Assembly (NCBI GenBank): GCA_040261275.1
Contig: JBDQOI010000010.1
Span: 8,681-72,680, forward strand
Direction of reading: 5' to 3'
DNA from: UBA8752 sp040261275
GTDB lineage: Bacteria > Bacteroidota > Bacteroidia > Flavobacteriales_D > Sanyastnellaceae
DNA length: 64,000 bases
The position numbers and the translations under genes were made by a program. The notes under the pieces were generated by a model that had not been told where the DNA came from, searched no databases, and worked only from the letters and a program-made list of their open reading frames with translations. Positions 63,505 through 64,000 of the stretch are shown piece after piece. The number at the start of each line of letters is the position of its first letter. Position 1 is the stretch's first letter.

Positions 63505-64000
63505 TCAGCAGTCGGTACCGAAGGCACCGAGGAAGATCAACAGGTCGGAGGTCGTCGTTTGTCCGTCTCCGTTGAGGTCGGTCGGACAAGGGTTGGCAAT
63601 ATCGAAGGTGCATGAACCATCATCGTTCGTTGCAATATCGAGGTAGTTGGAAGCATCCGGGTAGGTACAACCCATAACAACCAAGCTGAAGTCACAGAGC
63701 TCGTCGTTCGAAATGTCCACGCTGTCCGGAGACACGTAGTTCGGAGCAATCGGCAACGTGCATCCCTCGGTACAAGCCTGTCCAAGACCCACGCTGTAGG
63801 TACCAGGACCACCTGAAGTGTTGTTGAAGGCAGAGCCTGAAATCGTCCAGCTCACCTCACTTGGGAAGGAACCGTCGGTGACGATCAAGGTGTAACATCC
63901 AGCAGCATCCAAACAGACAGCATCCGTGTCGAATTCACCGTCGTTCTCGTTGAAGGCCAGGCCACCTTCCGCAACCAACGTGCCATCGGCCGTGTAGAAG
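63505..64000 (-). CDS. C-terminal part of a secreted protein with a dockerin-like end, 5' truncated
   Basis: The frame is open to the window edge (FYTADGTLVAEGG leads into the visible part), so a much longer protein starts outside. About 165 residues are seen. A beta-rich segment (CYTLIVTDGSFPSEVSWTIS, one block) is followed by a GCTYPDASNYLDIATNDDGSC module, split as GCTYPDASNY and NDDGSC, found repeatedly in marine Bacteroidota. The C-terminus CPTDLNGDGQTTTSDLLIFL, then GAFGTDC, is dockerin-like (one Ca loop plus helix) and differs from the T9SS type A tail. Confidence 0.85.
   Translation of the reverse strand, partial: FYTADGTLVAEGGLAFNENDGEFDTDAVCLDAAGCYTLIVTDGSFPSEVSWTISGSAFNNTSGGPGTYSVGLGQACTEGCTLPIAPNYVSPDSVDISNDELCDFSLVVMGCTYPDASNYLDIATNDDGSCTFDIANPCPTDLNGDGQTTTSDLLIFLGAFGTDC

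Overview
The window is a 64 kb piece of a draft genome from a high-GC member of the Bacteroidota, most likely Flavobacteriales. The evidence is direct. It carries gldA, gldB, gldC and gldKLMN, the gliding motility and type IX secretion (T9SS) genes, and a PorP/SprF-like protein. Two secreted proteins end in T9SS type A sorting domains. Genes are densely packed with many ATGA/TGATG overlaps and few Shine-Dalgarno sequences. The mraZ promoter has a Bacteroidota-type TAnnTTTG -7 box. Two runs of 10 N inside groEL show that the sequence is a scaffolded assembly. I saw no tRNA or rRNA gene, CRISPR array, insertion sequence or prophage. This is mostly core chromosome with a few accessory operons.

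Layout. 1-2170: the end of gldA, then a T9SS-exported protein with three Cys4 modules joined by almost purely Asp/Glu linkers. 2321-9217 (minus strand): an operon-like series read as miaB, a sigma-54 activator, lptE-like, a TPR-like protein, secG, then groES-groEL. 9406-19165 (plus): topA, a degenerate arginase-fold protein, porP/sprF-like, gldK, gldL, gldM, gldN and a strong terminator. 19236-27288: an ABC-F ATPase, convergent with a purL / PASTA protein / T9SS protein / rluD series. 27365-33267: two accessory operons facing each other, Pmp3 (a 51-residue protein) / DUF389 / HExxH membrane protein, and a DUF4384-like lipoprotein / exported caspase-like protease / exported beta-sandwich protein. 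33376-40314: dtd, a MazG-like protein, a large BNR-repeat protein, nadE, an outer-membrane barrel, gldB and gldC. 40318-41710: engB and an alpha/beta hydrolase.

42035-58170 is a complete dcw cluster for division and peptidoglycan synthesis: mraZ, rsmH, ftsL, ftsI, murE, mraY, murD, ftsW, murG, murC, ftsQ, ftsA, ftsZ, followed by a yqeY-like gene. Three GTGGGA boxes 10 bp apart precede mraZ, the expected MraZ operator. A near-perfect inverted copy (15 of 16 bases) lies about 130 bp upstream, facing the divergent hydrolase-engB pair. 58793-64000 holds a YceI protein, an outer-membrane-like protein, a small membrane protein, a nitroreductase, an M28 peptidase, an SDR dehydrogenase and the 3' end of a secreted protein with a dockerin-like C-terminus.

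The points most worth a second look are the exported caspase operon, the mirrored MraZ operator, the acidic Cys4-repeat protein, a Gly-to-Val change in the MurC P-loop, and the arginase-fold protein that has lost most metal ligands yet sits in the gliding gene region. All gene calls rest on reading motifs and context; no database search was run.
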